A stretch of DNA of 45,585 bases, taken from assembly GCF_001870905.1 (NCBI RefSeq), contig NZ_LNDC01000045.1, positions 1-45,585 on the forward strand. The letters run 5' to 3'. A program made the position numbers and the translations under genes. The notes under the pieces are model-generated. The model was not told where the DNA came from, searched no databases, and saw nothing but the letters and a program-made list of their open reading frames with translations. Within the stretch, counting starts at the first letter, position 1. Each line of letters starts with the position of its first letter. Positions 18,475 to 28,852 of this stretch are shown here, one piece after another. Source of the DNA: Geitlerinema sp. PCC 9228. GTDB taxonomy: Bacteria > Cyanobacteriota > Cyanobacteriia > Cyanobacteriales > PCC-9228.

Positions 18475-19299
18475 ATGATGAGGGAAGCTTGGTTGAAGTT
18501 AAGGCGATATTATCGTGGAATAACCATCCCTTTGCGGTTAAAACCTAAGTTTATGATTATTGGTACCCAAAAAGGGGGAACCTCTATTTTAAGCGTATAC
18601 ATGAGGCGTCACCCTACCATTGTACCTGCCGTCCAAAAAGAACTCCATTTTTTCGATCGCCCCAAATATCGCAAAGGCAAGTATTTTTATTTTAGCGAGT
18701 TTCCCTTGCCGAAGTTAGACAAACTTGGTTCAAAACAAATTACTGGAGAAGCAACGCCTGACTATCTTTTTCATCCCCATGCTCCAGCACGGATTAAGGA
18801 ATTATTTCCCGATACCAAATTTATTGTATTGCTAAGAAATCCGTCCGATCGCGCTTACGCTCATTACAACCATGAAGTCCGCAATAAGCGAGAACCCCTT
18901 CCTTCCTTTGAAGAAGCGGTGAATGCCGAACCAGAACGCTTGCGAGGAGAACTGGAAAAGATGCTTTCCGATCCTACTTATGAAAGCGAAGTTCGCGATC
19001 GCAAATCTTATTTGGAACGCGGCAAATATCAGGAACAGTTGCAGCGTTGGTTCGATCTTTTCCCGCGGGAACAATTTTTAATTTTTAAAAGCGAAGATTT
19101 TTTTGTCGATCCACAATCTGTTCTGAAGGAAATTTGGCAATTTTTAGATTTACCTGAGTGGTATCCCGAACAATATTCTAAATACAAGCAAAGCTACTCT
19201 TCCATCGACCCACAACTTCGGGAAAAACTGATGGACTATTTTCGTCCGTACAATGAAAAACTATACGAATATTTAGGAAGGGATTTTGGTTGGCATTAA
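18475..19299 (+). CDS. Sulfotransferase, heparan N-sulfotransferase-like
   Basis: 274 residues. It has the 5'-phosphosulfate-binding loop GTQKGGTS (30-37) near the N-terminus and the 3'-phosphate-binding segment RNPSDRAYAHY (121-131), the two PAPS-contacting motifs of the sulfotransferase fold. The arrangement KELHFFD shortly after the loop is typical of NDST-like enzymes that sulfate sugars. It would transfer sulfate from PAPS to a glycan or other acceptor in the cytoplasm. Located between two glycosyltransferase-like genes; convergent with the GT4 gene at 19325. Confidence 0.88.
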   Translation: MMREAWLKLRRYYRGITIPLRLKPKFMIIGTQKGGTSILSVYMRRHPTIVPAVQKELHFFDRPKYRKGKYFYFSEFPLPKLDKLGSKQITGEATPDYLFHPHAPARIKELFPDTKFIVLLRNPSDRAYAHYNHEVRNKREPLPSFEEAVNAEPERLRGELEKMLSDPTYESEVRDRKSYLERGKYQEQLQRWFDLFPREQFLIFKSEDFFVDPQSVLKEIWQFLDLPEWYPEQYSKYKQSYSSIDPQLREKLMDYFRPYNEKLYEYLGRDFGWH

Positions 19300-19324
19300 T
19301 TTACGTTTGGTTTTCCAGTTGAAT

Positions 19325-20479
19325 TTAATTTTCTAAGGCTTCCCCATACATCCGATCGAGTATTTCACTCATTTTTCGCGATTCGTGCGCTATTTGAAAT
19401 CGATGCAAGGCACCTTGGCTTAACATTTCGTAATGTTCTTGGCGATCGCTGCGTTCTAAAAATAGTTGTAGTCTGGTAAAAATTTCTTCTGCCAGATAGT
19501 TATAGGCACGATCGACCAATTCCCAGTGGCGATCGCTACCCAATCTTTTCCAATTTCCCCACCCCGACCACAAGCGATTTTCTTTTTTGCCTAATGAAAT
19601 TATGTATCCGTTTTGGTTGTCTCGAACCAACTCTGGTAACGCACAAATGTTGGTAGCGATCGCTGGTGTGGCGGTGGAAAATCCTTCTGCTATACTATAG
19701 CCATATTCATCGTGCAAACTAGGCATAATTTGAAAGTCACTATTCGCCATCATCTCCAATACTCGATCGTTGGGCAAGCGACCGTAAAATTCCACATTAG
19801 GTAAATCCAACAGTTCTAAATCCGGACGATATTGTTCTTTATTGGGAAAATCAGTTGGGACGCCCGCTCCCAATTTTAAATCCGATATAATACGAACAGA
19901 AATAGGTAAATTCTTTTCCAGTGCTTTTTTCGCAACTCGTACGGCAACAACGCCACCTTTACGAGCAAAATGACCTCCCACAAATATCAAGTTTACCCGA
20001 TCTTTATTTTGCAGTGCTTTGGGTTCCGAGGTTCTTTGGATAAAATTGGGATGGACGATGGTTTCTTTTTCCAGAACAATTTTCCGGTGTTTTTCATTTT
20101 GAATGGCATTTAAGTAGCGTTGTTTGGCATAATCAGATTGAAAAATAATTTTTTTGCAGTTGCCAGCCGTTAGTTGCGATCGCAAAAAGCGAAAGAACAA
20201 TGCTTCAGCACCTCTGGTTCTTTTACTTTTATATACAAAGGGGGGAACGCTGATGGTGACTAAGAAAGGTTTATTGGTTACTGGAATGGCATTAAAGGCA
20301 TGCAGCAAATCACATTCCTGGGAAATGGGGAATCGCCAGGTTGCCAAATTTTGAAAGGGCGACCAAATTCGGTCTAAAGGCCAGTAAAGAGACTTAAAAA
20401 AAATGTTTTGGGAATGGCGGGGAAGATTGGGAATGCTAATGTGTTTGGCACCAGCGATCGCGATGCTAGCAGGTTTCAT
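19325..20479 (-). CDS. Family-4 (GT-B) glycosyltransferase
   Basis: About 384 residues from the ATG at 20479, which has GAAGAAG six bases upstream; in-frame starts at 20494, 20518 and 20521 would add a hydrophobic run that looks non-native. The C-terminal half shows the GT4 pattern: LIFVGGHFARKGG, then the E-x7-E donor-binding signature in EYGYSIAEGFSTATPAI. The N-terminal half is more diverged. No membrane segment. A role in exopolysaccharide or surface-glycan assembly is inferred from the sulfotransferase next to it. Confidence 0.85.
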   Translation of the reverse strand: MKPASIAIAGAKHISIPNLPRHSQNIFFKSLYWPLDRIWSPFQNLATWRFPISQECDLLHAFNAIPVTNKPFLVTISVPPFVYKSKRTRGAEALFFRFLRSQLTAGNCKKIIFQSDYAKQRYLNAIQNEKHRKIVLEKETIVHPNFIQRTSEPKALQNKDRVNLIFVGGHFARKGGVVAVRVAKKALEKNLPISVRIISDLKLGAGVPTDFPNKEQYRPDLELLDLPNVEFYGRLPNDRVLEMMANSDFQIMPSLHDEYGYSIAEGFSTATPAIATNICALPELVRDNQNGYIISLGKKENRLWSGWGNWKRLGSDRHWELVDRAYNYLAEEIFTRLQLFLERSDRQEHYEMLSQGALHRFQIAHESRKMSEILDRMYGEALEN

Positions 20480-20755
20480 GGCGAGCTTCTTCATTGCAGA
20501 AAAAAAGAATAGCAACATCAAATAATCATAGCGCGTTTAGATCGAAATTGTAGGCAATACAATGGCTATTTTCAACGGTTGATTTCATTTGCGATCGCTA
20601 TAGAACTCTGGTCGGTGGGTATCACGCGAGCGTACAATTTCTGAAAAACAGCAATTGTCTAGATAGAATTTTTCCATTAACCTGATAGATCGTTGCGCGA
20701 AGCGCCCCTACAAAAATATCCCCATTTTCTCTGGAAAAACTTTAAGGAAATGGAC

Positions 20756-21109
20756 TTACCTGGATGTTTGGTTGCGAAATTCATCAAGAGAATCTTCCGA
20801 AGATTGAGATTCGGTGGGTTGGGGTTGGGGTTGGTCAGGACAAAATTCTAGACTAATTCTTACCTTTCCTTTTTGCCATACGCCTGTTTGCGGGTCTAAA
20901 AACTCACAATTGACCCCTTTTTCGGTCCATTCACTCATAGATATTTTCTCATTACCATAAAGAGCTATAGATGATTTTTGGGATAAAGCTTTCATCAATT
21001 CATTTTTCTTGAAAGTGATATGAGGAGGTAATCGTCTAAGGGGATTGCGGCTATCTGTAATTGAAATAACATCTTTGGAATTGAGAGGTTTCCAAGATTG
21101 ATTTTGCAT
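20756..21109 (-). CDS. KGK-domain protein
   Basis: 117 residues. The C-terminal half contains the WQKGKVRISLEFCPD segment that defines the KGK family, found almost only in cyanobacteria and of unknown function. It ends in a Pro/Gln/Ser-rich tail (QPQPQPTESQSSED). The ATG at 21109 is preceded by GGAGAATAGGG, a good ribosome-binding site. No membrane segment. The 234-bp gap to the GT4 gene contains a cyanobacterial repeat with the GCGCGAAGCGCCCCTAC core near 20695-20711. Confidence 0.8.
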   Translation of the reverse strand: MQNQSWKPLNSKDVISITDSRNPLRRLPPHITFKKNELMKALSQKSSIALYGNEKISMSEWTEKGVNCEFLDPQTGVWQKGKVRISLEFCPDQPQPQPTESQSSEDSLDEFRNQTSR

Positions 21110-21306
21110 CCCTATTCTCCTAATTTAATGACGGTAGTTAGCTCATACTATATCATTTCTAAATTTTCGAGGCAAGCGCGATCGCTTTTTTCGAGGGAAA
21201 TCCAGCCCATCGATAAAATTCTTCTAGGCGATCGCGGAACGAATAGGGTACCGTAAAAAGAAGCAACCATTTTCACCATAGCCAACCCTTGCAATCCGGA
21301 CAATCC

Positions 21307-22848
21307 ATGAATAACCTTGACATCGTATTTTTGGTCCTCGATACCCAACGGTTCGATCGCCTTTCCTGCTACGGCTATCCCCTAGAAACCTCCCCCGAAC
21401 TCGACAAACTTGCCAGCCAAGGAACGCAATTTCAAAACGCCGTAGCGCCAGCGCAGTGGACCATTCCTTCCCACGCTTCCATGTTTACCGGCGTTTACCC
21501 TTCCCTCCACAACACCGTACAATCTTACTCAGTTCTGCCAGAAACCTTACCCACCCTAGCCGAAAGACTGCAATCTGGGGGCTACTACACAGCCGCTTTT
21601 TGTAACAATCCCCTCGTCGGTGTCATCAACAACGGCTTGCGGCGGGGATTTTATAGCTTCCTCAACTACAGCGGTTGGCTAACCTCACATCCCAACCAAG
21701 CCGGCGTAGGTTCTAACTTTATCGATCGCTACCGCCAGGGATTCAAACGGTTGCTTGCCGGTACGTTAAACAAAGTCCAAGATACCTTTGCGCGATCGGA
21801 AACCATGTTAGCGCTTTCGTTTACACCGATTATGGTTCCATTGTGGCAAACAGCACTAAGTTTTAAAGGCAACACCAAAAAATCCCTCGCCGATGCAGCG
21901 CGTTTGTTAGTAGAACGACGGGGAATTGGCGAAGAACGCCCCATTTTTACTTTTATTAATTTAATGGGAACCCACATGCCCTACCATCCGCCGCGCCAAT
22001 ATGTGGAAAAATTTGCTCCCCACGTGTTACAAGATAAAGAAGCACAGCGGTATTTGCGCCAGTTTAACAGCGACGTGTATGGATGGCTAGCGCCTTTGGC
22101 TGACCCGCTGGACGATCGCCGCAAAGCAACCCTTGATGGCATGTACAATGCGGAAGTAGCGGCGCAAGACGAACAGGTGGGACGGTTTTTAAAAACTTTG
22201 CGGGATAGCGGTAGGCTAGACAAAACCATGGTGGTGGTTTGTTCCGACCACGGCGAACATTTAGGGGAAAAGCAGTTGGTGGGTCATACCAATGCTTTGT
22301 ACAATGAATTGGCGCGGGTACCGTTAATTATCCACGACCCTAGAGGAGATTTTGCTGTGGGCAAACGGTATGACGTAGTGTCTACCCGCCGTTTGTTCCA
22401 TACGGTATTGACAGCGGCTGGTTTGGCAAACGAGTATGAAGAGGCGTTGAATTTGGCTTCGGCGACGAATTCGGAAGGGGATGCCGTGTTTGCAGAAGCA
22501 GTTCCGCCGCAAAATGCCGTGAATTTGCTGTTGAAGCGACAGCCGCATTTGGTTTGCGATCGCGGTTACGATGTTACCACCCGCGCTATTTGGCAGGGGA
22601 AATACAAACTGCTAGCCAACGGCGAAGATGGGTTAAAACGGCGAGAACTGTACAATATTGCCGATGACCCGGCGGAAAAAACCAATTTGCACGATATTTT
22701 CCCGGAAACGGTAGAATCTTTGTGCGATCGCTTGCAATCGTTTGTCGGGGAAATCCCAGCCACGGCAACCGCCAGCGACCGAACCGCCGACAATCACGAC
22801 GACCCGGAAGTCTACCGTCGCCTGCGCGACCTCGGATATTTAGAATGA
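21307..22848 (+). CDS. Sulfatase-fold hydrolase (alkaline phosphatase superfamily)
   Basis: 513 residues from the ATG at 21307; a TTG at 21289 would add six. Metal ligands of the superfamily are visible: Asp12 near the start (LDTQRFDRLSCYGYP) and the DHG motif later (VVCSDHGEHLGE). The nucleophile region reads WTIPSHASMFTG, with Thr52 where true sulfatases have Cys or Ser in C/S-x-P-S-R. A Thr cannot be converted to formylglycine, so a phosphodiesterase or phosphotransferase activity is as likely as sulfatase. No signal peptide. Followed 13 bp later by lgt, so probably co-transcribed with it. Confidence 0.85.
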   Translation: MNNLDIVFLVLDTQRFDRLSCYGYPLETSPELDKLASQGTQFQNAVAPAQWTIPSHASMFTGVYPSLHNTVQSYSVLPETLPTLAERLQSGGYYTAAFCNNPLVGVINNGLRRGFYSFLNYSGWLTSHPNQAGVGSNFIDRYRQGFKRLLAGTLNKVQDTFARSETMLALSFTPIMVPLWQTALSFKGNTKKSLADAARLLVERRGIGEERPIFTFINLMGTHMPYHPPRQYVEKFAPHVLQDKEAQRYLRQFNSDVYGWLAPLADPLDDRRKATLDGMYNAEVAAQDEQVGRFLKTLRDSGRLDKTMVVVCSDHGEHLGEKQLVGHTNALYNELARVPLIIHDPRGDFAVGKRYDVVSTRRLFHTVLTAAGLANEYEEALNLASATNSEGDAVFAEAVPPQNAVNLLLKRQPHLVCDRGYDVTTRAIWQGKYKLLANGEDGLKRRELYNIADDPAEKTNLHDIFPETVESLCDRLQSFVGEIPATATASDRTADNHDDPEVYRRLRDLGYLE

Positions 22849-22861
22849 ACGATAGCCCATC

Positions 22862-23701
22862 ATGTATCCACCTGTCGATCCGATAATTTTTGAGTTTGGA
22901 CCCTTTGCCCTGCGCTGGTATGGTTTGTTAATGGTAAGCGCTATTTTAATTGGCGCTTATGTTGCCAGTGTCAGGGTTCAAAAACGTGGCGAAGATAGCG
23001 AAAATCTCTGGGATATGTTGATTTGGATTTTAATTCCAGGGATTATTGGCGCGCGGCTGTACTACGTTTTTATTCAATCGCCACGCGATGAAACTGGCAT
23101 TGGTCGCTATTTGTCAAATCCCATCGAAATTTTGCAAATTTGGGATGGCGGCATCCATATTTTTGGCGCGTTTATTTTTGGTGGCATTGCCCTGTGGTTG
23201 TATACCAGACTCAATCGGCTGCCAACGTTAATTTATCTCGATGCGATCGCGTTAGCATTACCCCTTGCCCAAGCGATCGGTCGTTGGGGCAATTTCATCA
23301 ATCAAGAACTATATGGACCTCCTACCACTTTACCGTGGGGATTGCGCATCGATCTATCCCACCGCATTCCCCCCTATAACAATTTAGCGGAATATCCCGA
23401 AAGTACCCGCTTCCATCCCTTGTTTTTGTACGAATCGTTGTGGAATTTTCTGGGATTTTTCCTGATTTTTTGGATTTCCCGACGGTTTGGCGCGCAACTC
23501 AAAGATGGGGATATCTTACTACTGTATTTAATTTGGTATCCCGGCGGTCGGTTTTTTATTGAGTTTCTCCGAACCGATTCTTGGTTTTTCCCAGGAACGC
23601 CGTTTAATGTGGTTCACATTCTTTGTTTCGCGGCGGTGGTGGTTGGCGCAGTTCTCCTGTTTCGCCGCCACTGGGGAACTCGCGATCGCAAAGTTAGTTA
23701 A
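22862..23701 (+). CDS. lgt: Prolipoprotein diacylglyceryl transferase
   Basis: 279 residues, seven hydrophobic segments. The Lgt signature IGRWGNFINQELYG is intact. Lgt moves diacylglyceryl from phosphatidylglycerol to the lipobox cysteine of prolipoproteins, the first step of bacterial lipoprotein maturation, in the cytoplasmic membrane. It sits between two alkaline-phosphatase-superfamily genes with gaps of 13 bp upstream and 12 bp (to the ATG at 23714) downstream, so one transcript is likely. Confidence 0.96.
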   Translation: MYPPVDPIIFEFGPFALRWYGLLMVSAILIGAYVASVRVQKRGEDSENLWDMLIWILIPGIIGARLYYVFIQSPRDETGIGRYLSNPIEILQIWDGGIHIFGAFIFGGIALWLYTRLNRLPTLIYLDAIALALPLAQAIGRWGNFINQELYGPPTTLPWGLRIDLSHRIPPYNNLAEYPESTRFHPLFLYESLWNFLGFFLIFWISRRFGAQLKDGDILLLYLIWYPGGRFFIEFLRTDSWFFPGTPFNVVHILCFAAVVVGAVLLFRRHWGTRDRKVS

Positions 23702-23713
23702 TTGTCAGAATCT

Positions 23714-25105
23714 ATGGGTAAATTTCCCCGACTGGTAATTATTGGTTTGGATTGCGCGGAACCTTCCCTGGTGTTCCATCGATTTCGCGAGGATTTGCCG
23801 AATCTCTCCCGTTTGATGGAACAGGGAAGCTATGGTAAGCTGGAAAGCTGCATTCCCGCGATTACGGTTCCCGCTTGGAGTTGCATGACCAGCGGTCGCG
23901 ACCCAGGAGAGTTGGGGATTTACGGGTTTCGCAATCGGGTAGATCGCAGTTACCAAAATTTAGCGATCGCCAATAGCAATGCAGTCAAAGTTCCCCGCTT
24001 GTGGGATATCCTGGGGGCAGCGGATTGGAAAGTAGCGGTTTTAGGAGTTCCGGGAACCTATCCACCGCAACTGGTCAACGGCGCTTTGGTTTCTTGCTTT
24101 CTCACACCCAACACCGACAGCCAATATACCTATCCCCTCAGCCTCGGCAGCCAAATCCGCGCCTGGGTAGACAAATATATGTTCGATGTTCCCAATTTTC
24201 GTTCCGACGATAAAGGGCGCATTTTGCGGGATATTTACCACCTCTGCAACCAGTCGTTTACCATGGCATCGCATCTTGTGGAAAGTTACCAGCCGGATTT
24301 GTTAATGCTGGTGGAAATGGGGGTCGATCGCATTCACCATGCTTTTTGGAAACATATGGACGATCGCCATCCCCTACATATTCCCAATTCTCCTTATAAA
24401 AATGCCATTTACGATTATTACCGCCACGTGGATAGCTGCATTGGTAAATTATTAGACCGCTGCGATGAAGATACAGCCGTTCTGGTGGTTTCCGACCACG
24501 GGGCGCAACCGCTGATGGGAGGCTTTTGCTTAAATCAATGGTTGATTGAAAATGGTTATTTAACGTTAAAGGAAAATCCCGATACGCCAGTTCCTCTGGA
24601 AAAAGCGGATGTGGATTGGTCGCGTACGAAAGCTTGGGGGTCTGGTGGTTATTACGGGCGTATCTTTTTGAATGTAGAAGGCAGGGAACCCCAAGGTACC
24701 ATTCCGGTTACAGCTTATCACGAAGAACGGCAAAAATTAATCGACAAATTAGAATCCCTCTGCGACCCTTGGGGGAATTCGTTGGGGGTGAAAGCCTATA
24801 CGCCACAGGAACTCTACCAGCGGGTTCGGGGAATTGCGCCGGATTTGATTGTTTATTTTCAAGATATGGCTTGGCGATCGCTGGGAACCATTGGCGGCGA
24901 TTCCCTTTATCAGTGGGAAAATGATACCGGTCCTGACGATGCCAATCACGCGCAAAATGGTATTATTATATTTCACGACCCGCAAAATCCCAAAGGCGGT
25001 CAGTATATTGAAGATGCCCAGATTTACGATATTTTACCAACTTTGCTCGCTCGTTATGGCATTGCCGCGCCGAAAGGGTTGCGGGGGAAGGTTTTGCCGA
25101 TTTAA
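23714..25105 (+). CDS. Type I phosphodiesterase/nucleotide pyrophosphatase-like protein
   Basis: 463 residues from the ATG at 23714 (a TTG at 23702 directly follows the lgt stop). Alkaline-phosphatase-superfamily pattern: GLDCAEPS near the start, a Thr nucleophile candidate at residue 51 in PAITVPAWSCMTSG, then GVDRIHHAFW and VVSDHGAQ as later metal ligands. Members hydrolyse phosphodiester or pyrophosphate bonds of nucleotides or lipids; the substrate here is unknown. No signal peptide, so probably cytoplasmic or membrane-peripheral. Last gene of the lgt cluster. Confidence 0.85.
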   Translation: MGKFPRLVIIGLDCAEPSLVFHRFREDLPNLSRLMEQGSYGKLESCIPAITVPAWSCMTSGRDPGELGIYGFRNRVDRSYQNLAIANSNAVKVPRLWDILGAADWKVAVLGVPGTYPPQLVNGALVSCFLTPNTDSQYTYPLSLGSQIRAWVDKYMFDVPNFRSDDKGRILRDIYHLCNQSFTMASHLVESYQPDLLMLVEMGVDRIHHAFWKHMDDRHPLHIPNSPYKNAIYDYYRHVDSCIGKLLDRCDEDTAVLVVSDHGAQPLMGGFCLNQWLIENGYLTLKENPDTPVPLEKADVDWSRTKAWGSGGYYGRIFLNVEGREPQGTIPVTAYHEERQKLIDKLESLCDPWGNSLGVKAYTPQELYQRVRGIAPDLIVYFQDMAWRSLGTIGGDSLYQWENDTGPDDANHAQNGIIIFHDPQNPKGGQYIEDAQIYDILPTLLARYGIAAPKGLRGKVLPI

Positions 25106-25441
25106 GAGGTAAGGCTTTTGTAGGTTATACCATTTCCTGAATAGGATGCAAGAGATAGTAGAGGTATTTTCGTAGAGGCACTTCGCGAAGCGCTTCTCCT
25201 CACGCGTTGCGCCCCTCCTAGAAAATCATTGTTTTTCAGAAATGGGATAATTTGTACGAACAAAATATTATTTTCGCGCTGCCTAGATGTTTGAGCGAAG
25301 GAGTCCCAACGAAGCCTTCCCCGAACACCAGCCTCCAGGAAAAAATTTTCCTTTTTTTCTTTTTCGCTGGCAGTAAATTTCACTGATGATGTTCTTATTG
25401 TAGAGGATTTTTCATCGATTGTCAAGACCCCATCGGGAAAA
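25106..25441. repeat. Repeat-rich intergenic region
   Basis: No gene seen. Near 25127-25140 (ACCATTTCCTGAA) and 25236-25248 (TTCAGAAATGGGA) are imperfect inverted ends of a MITE-like element. Inside it is the palindrome CTTCGCGAAG (25182-25191), and a core GCGTTGCGCCCC resembling the repeat at 20695-20711. Confidence 0.45.
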
Positions 25442-28234
25442 TTATTGATAAGCTTGCAAAAAAGCAATTAACTCTTTTTCCTTGAACTCCTGTGCCAACT
25501 GCAATACTTTCTGGGCAAACGGGGCAAATTTGGCATCGGTTTGTTTCAACTGTTCTGCTTGTTTTTGCAGTTTTTTTAGGCTGCCCCTGATGGCTAGATT
25601 GTAAAAAGCTTCCACATCGGATATCGGCGGCGGGATCATATTAGCAACAATGGCTTCTGCCTTTTGGGATTCTTTTTCTGAGTGGGATTGTTCGTACTGC
25701 CATTCAATTTCCAATAATTGTTGCACTTTTTGTAGCAGTTCTGGGGCTTGGATGGGTTTGGGTAGAAAGTCATCGCCGCCAGCTTCGAGGCTTTTGTATT
25801 GGTCGCTTTCAAAAACGCTGGCAGAAGAAACCAAAATGGGGATATTTTGTAGGGAGTCACGTTCGCGAATTTTGCGAATGAAATATACGCCATCGGTTTC
25901 TGGCATAACCAAATCGGTAATAATTAAATCTGGTGCGATCGCTTCTGCAGTTAAAAATCCCTCTTCTCCATCCGTCGCCTCTGCAACGTCAAATCCCAAA
26001 GGACTAAGTAAATTCACAATCACCGAACGATTTTCCCATTTGTCATCCACCACCAAAACTTGACGCCGTTTTCCTTGGTATCCCACGATGGTTCCTTTGT
26101 AGGTTTTGCTGCTAGAATGCGCCCATTCCCTGGCAATGGGAATTTCCACATCCAGCCAAAACGTACTGCCTTTTCCAGGAATGCTGCTAACCTGAATTTG
26201 ACTGTCCATCATTTCGACAATTTTCTGGCTAACTGCCAATCCCAATCCCGTTCCTTCCGATTTTTTGATAGCAGTTCCAGTTTGTTCGAAGGGTTGGAAA
26301 ATTTTGCTGGCTTGTTCTGGAGAAATCCCAATTCCCGTGTCTTCTACCTGAAACCGCAAACGCGCCTTCGATTGGTTGGTATCGGCGTCGATGGTTTCTA
26401 GCAAAAAGACGCGAAAGATAACGTTGCCTTCTTCGGTGAATTTTACGGCATTACTTAATAAGTTGATTAATACTTGGCGCAGGCGTTTTTCGTCGGCGTG
26501 GATACCTGTTGGCAAATTTTCGTCGAATTGCGAGATAAAATCGATATTTTTCTGTTCGGCTTTGAGGCGACAAATTTCGGCAACGCCGCTGAGAAACGAG
26601 GGCAAATGGAAATCTATGGGGGCTAGTTCTAATTTTTGCGCTTCAATTTTAGATAAATCCAATACGTCGTTGATTAACATCAGTAAGTGGGAACCGCATT
26701 CCTGGATAATGCGCAATCCTTCTTTATCCGAGTGGGTGAGAGCTTGCGATCGCTGTAAAATTTGAGCGTAGCCTAAAATGCCGTTGAGGGGCGTACGCAG
26801 TTCGTGACTCATGCTGGCAAGAAATTGGCTTTTGGCTTGGTTGGCGGCTTCGGCTTCGGCTTTGGCTTGGGTGAGTTCTGAAGTGCGTTGAGCAACTCGT
26901 TCTTCTAATTCTTGGTTGGTATTTTCCAAGGCGCGAAACGATTCTTGCAACTGTTCTGCCATGGCATTGAAGGATACGGCTAAGATGCGTACTTCGTCTA
27001 CACCGCGTATGGGAACGCGCCGTTCTAGGAAACCTTTTGCCAATCCCCGACTAGCTTGCGAAAGTTGTAAAATGGGTTTGCTCAACCAACGGGAAGTCCA
27101 AATTCCTAAAATTGAAGCAATGGCTAAGGCTGTCAGGCATAAAATAATGGTGGTTCGGGTATTTTTGTTAATTTGCCCCATGAAGGCAGATTCGGGAACG
27201 GTAACCACAATCAGCCAATCCAAGCCGTATTGGTCTTGCCAGGGGGTTACTTGTACGAATTGGCGATCGCTTTCCGGCTGGAAACTCAGCATGGTGGGAG
27301 AATCAATATTTTTTAGATTGGGAAATTCTTGGTTTAAATATTTTGCGGTTTGCTGAATACGAGGATTTTGGCTTTGACTGGCTGGCAAGCGTTTGAGTTC
27401 GCCGTTTCTTTGTTTAGAAATCCCTTGTTGGCTATCGGCGGCTACCAAACGCCCGTTGCGTTCGATAATAAAAACATCCCCCACTTCGCTAATGTCTAAT
27501 TGGCTTAAAAAATTGCTGATGTAATTGAGGGGTTGTTCGATACCGAGAACGCCGATGAGTTCTCCTTTTTTATCGTAAACCGGGCGGCTGGCAGAGATTG
27601 ATAAAAAAGAGTCGTATTGGTTCCACCATTCCTGCCACCGATAAATTTGACTCCAACGGGGTTTGCCGGTGGCGACGGCATCGGTATACCAGGTATCTTC
27701 GGTGGGTTGGTAGTTTTCTTTGATGCCCCAAGGTTCCTCGCTGCGGTTGCCTTGGCTATCTACGCTGTAGAAAAAGACTTTGCTGGTTGCTGGGGAGGGT
27801 AGGGAGTCGATGGCAAATTCGCCGTTGGGCATTCTGCCGACGCCGACAAATCTGCCTTGGGGATTGCTGTAGCTGATATAGCCGACGTTGAAAACTTGCA
27901 TCTGCTGCCAGAAATGGTGGGAGATTTTGGAGAAGTTATTCTGTTGGATAATTTCTGCTTGCAGGGCTTTGGCGTTGACTTGGTTGAGGCGATGGGGCAA
28001 TCCTAAATAATGATCTAGCAGGTGGGCTACTTGTTGGCTAACTTCCGATCGCAGTTTTTGGGCTAGGTCGTTGACGGCTTGTTGCCCGTTGCGTAGGGAA
28101 AAGTATCCCGTTAAACCGACGGCTATGGTAATTTGTAGGAGAAAGGGAATTATGAGGGCGTAACGTAGGGGAATTCTGCGCGGTGTTTTTTCGATGCGAT
28201 CGCTTAAATCTACCATTATTTTCGTAACCTTCAT
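25442..28234 (-). CDS. Hybrid sensor histidine kinase with extracytoplasmic Cache-type sensor
   Basis: About 930 residues from the ATG at 28234 (28216 is also possible). Order: transmembrane helix at about 25-48, a periplasmic double-Cache-like sensor at about 55-350, second transmembrane helix at about 361-381, HAMP at about 382-435, coiled coil, HisKA with phospho-acceptor His477 ([11 protein letters not shown]), an HATPase domain with EDTGIGIS and [10 protein letters not shown], then a receiver domain with phospho-acceptor Asp774 ([14 protein letters not shown]), and a helical tail of about 60 residues. All catalytic residues look intact. No cognate output regulator is adjacent, so phosphotransfer probably goes through a separate HPt or regulator. 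The sensed ligand is unknown. Confidence 0.92.
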   Translation of the reverse strand: MKVTKIMVDLSDRIEKTPRRIPLRYALIIPFLLQITIAVGLTGYFSLRNGQQAVNDLAQKLRSEVSQQVAHLLDHYLGLPHRLNQVNAKALQAEIIQQNNFSKISHHFWQQMQVFNVGYISYSNPQGRFVGVGRMPNGEFAIDSLPSPATSKVFFYSVDSQGNRSEEPWGIKENYQPTEDTWYTDAVATGKPRWSQIYRWQEWWNQYDSFLSISASRPVYDKKGELIGVLGIEQPLNYISNFLSQLDISEVGDVFIIERNGRLVAADSQQGISKQRNGELKRLPASQSQNPRIQQTAKYLNQEFPNLKNIDSPTMLSFQPESDRQFVQVTPWQDQYGLDWLIVVTVPESAFMGQINKNTRTTIILCLTALAIASILGIWTSRWLSKPILQLSQASRGLAKGFLERRVPIRGVDEVRILAVSFNAMAEQLQESFRALENTNQELEERVAQRTSELTQAKAEAEAANQAKSQFLASMSHELRTPLNGILGYAQILQRSQALTHSDKEGLRIIQECGSHLLMLINDVLDLSKIEAQKLELAPIDFHLPSFLSGVAEICRLKAEQKNIDFISQFDENLPTGIHADEKRLRQVLINLLSNAVKFTEEGNVIFRVFLLETIDADTNQSKARLRFQVEDTGIGISPEQASKIFQPFEQTGTAIKKSEGTGLGLAVSQKIVEMMDSQIQVSSIPGKGSTFWLDVEIPIAREWAHSSSKTYKGTIVGYQGKRRQVLVVDDKWENRSVIVNLLSPLGFDVAEATDGEEGFLTAEAIAPDLIITDLVMPETDGVYFIRKIRERDSLQNIPILVSSASVFESDQYKSLEAGGDDFLPKPIQAPELLQKVQQLLEIEWQYEQSHSEKESQKAEAIVANMIPPPISDVEAFYNLAIRGSLKKLQKQAEQLKQTDAKFAPFAQKVLQLAQEFKEKELIAFLQAYQ

Positions 28235-28852
28235 TGCCACAAGCAGTTCTAACGAAACTTGCAAAATAACAAAAATGTTTTCGTACGGTTTTGGGAGTTT
28301 TTGAGGGAACCATAAGTTTTCTCCTCTTTGAACTTGTAGATTGTTTCCATTTTTTCTAGAGGATTTTCTTTCAGTTTGCTTTTGTTTCCTAAAATTCTCC
28401 AGTGTGAGATGCGTTCCTAAAATGCAGCCAATCAGAAAGATTTTCTTGTTGGGCTTTATCTTTATAGAACCATACCATCTAAAAGTTAAAGAAAGTTTAA
28501 AAACGAAAATTTTTGCTGCGATTGCAGTTGAAAGGAGAGTTTCATGCGATCGCTTCTTATCTGCAAAAAAAACGAATAGCGATCGAAGCAGTCATATGTT
28601 GTCATAGCGATGGAGAAGCAATTGCGAGCGGTCAATTTTTCCAAATCAGGCAATCGGAGCATTGGCCAACCATATTCCACTTATCCGAACCAAAGATAAA
28701 AAATCTAAAAAAACAATAATTTATTTTCTAAAGTCCCCCAATTTCCCTGGTTGAGGCGCTTTGCGAATTGTCCCTACAAAAAATTTGGATTTCCGATAGC
28801 AGGCTTTCAGGCGTACAATAGAGAAGGAATCTGCGAACTTCGAGCCTGCCTT
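28235..28852. other. Intergenic region between divergent genes
   Basis: About 620 bp between the histidine kinase and carotenoid oxygenase starts. AT-rich; holds HIP1-like GCGATCGC near 28547 and a TTGAGGCGCTTTGCGAA repeat fragment near 28752. Small open frames here lack ribosome-binding sites and coding character. No structured RNA recognised. Confidence 0.5.

Noticed and set aside
28341-28607. 88-codon frame in the kinase/oxygenase intergenic region
   Set aside because: No ribosome-binding site, biased Phe/Lys/Leu composition from AT-rich DNA.
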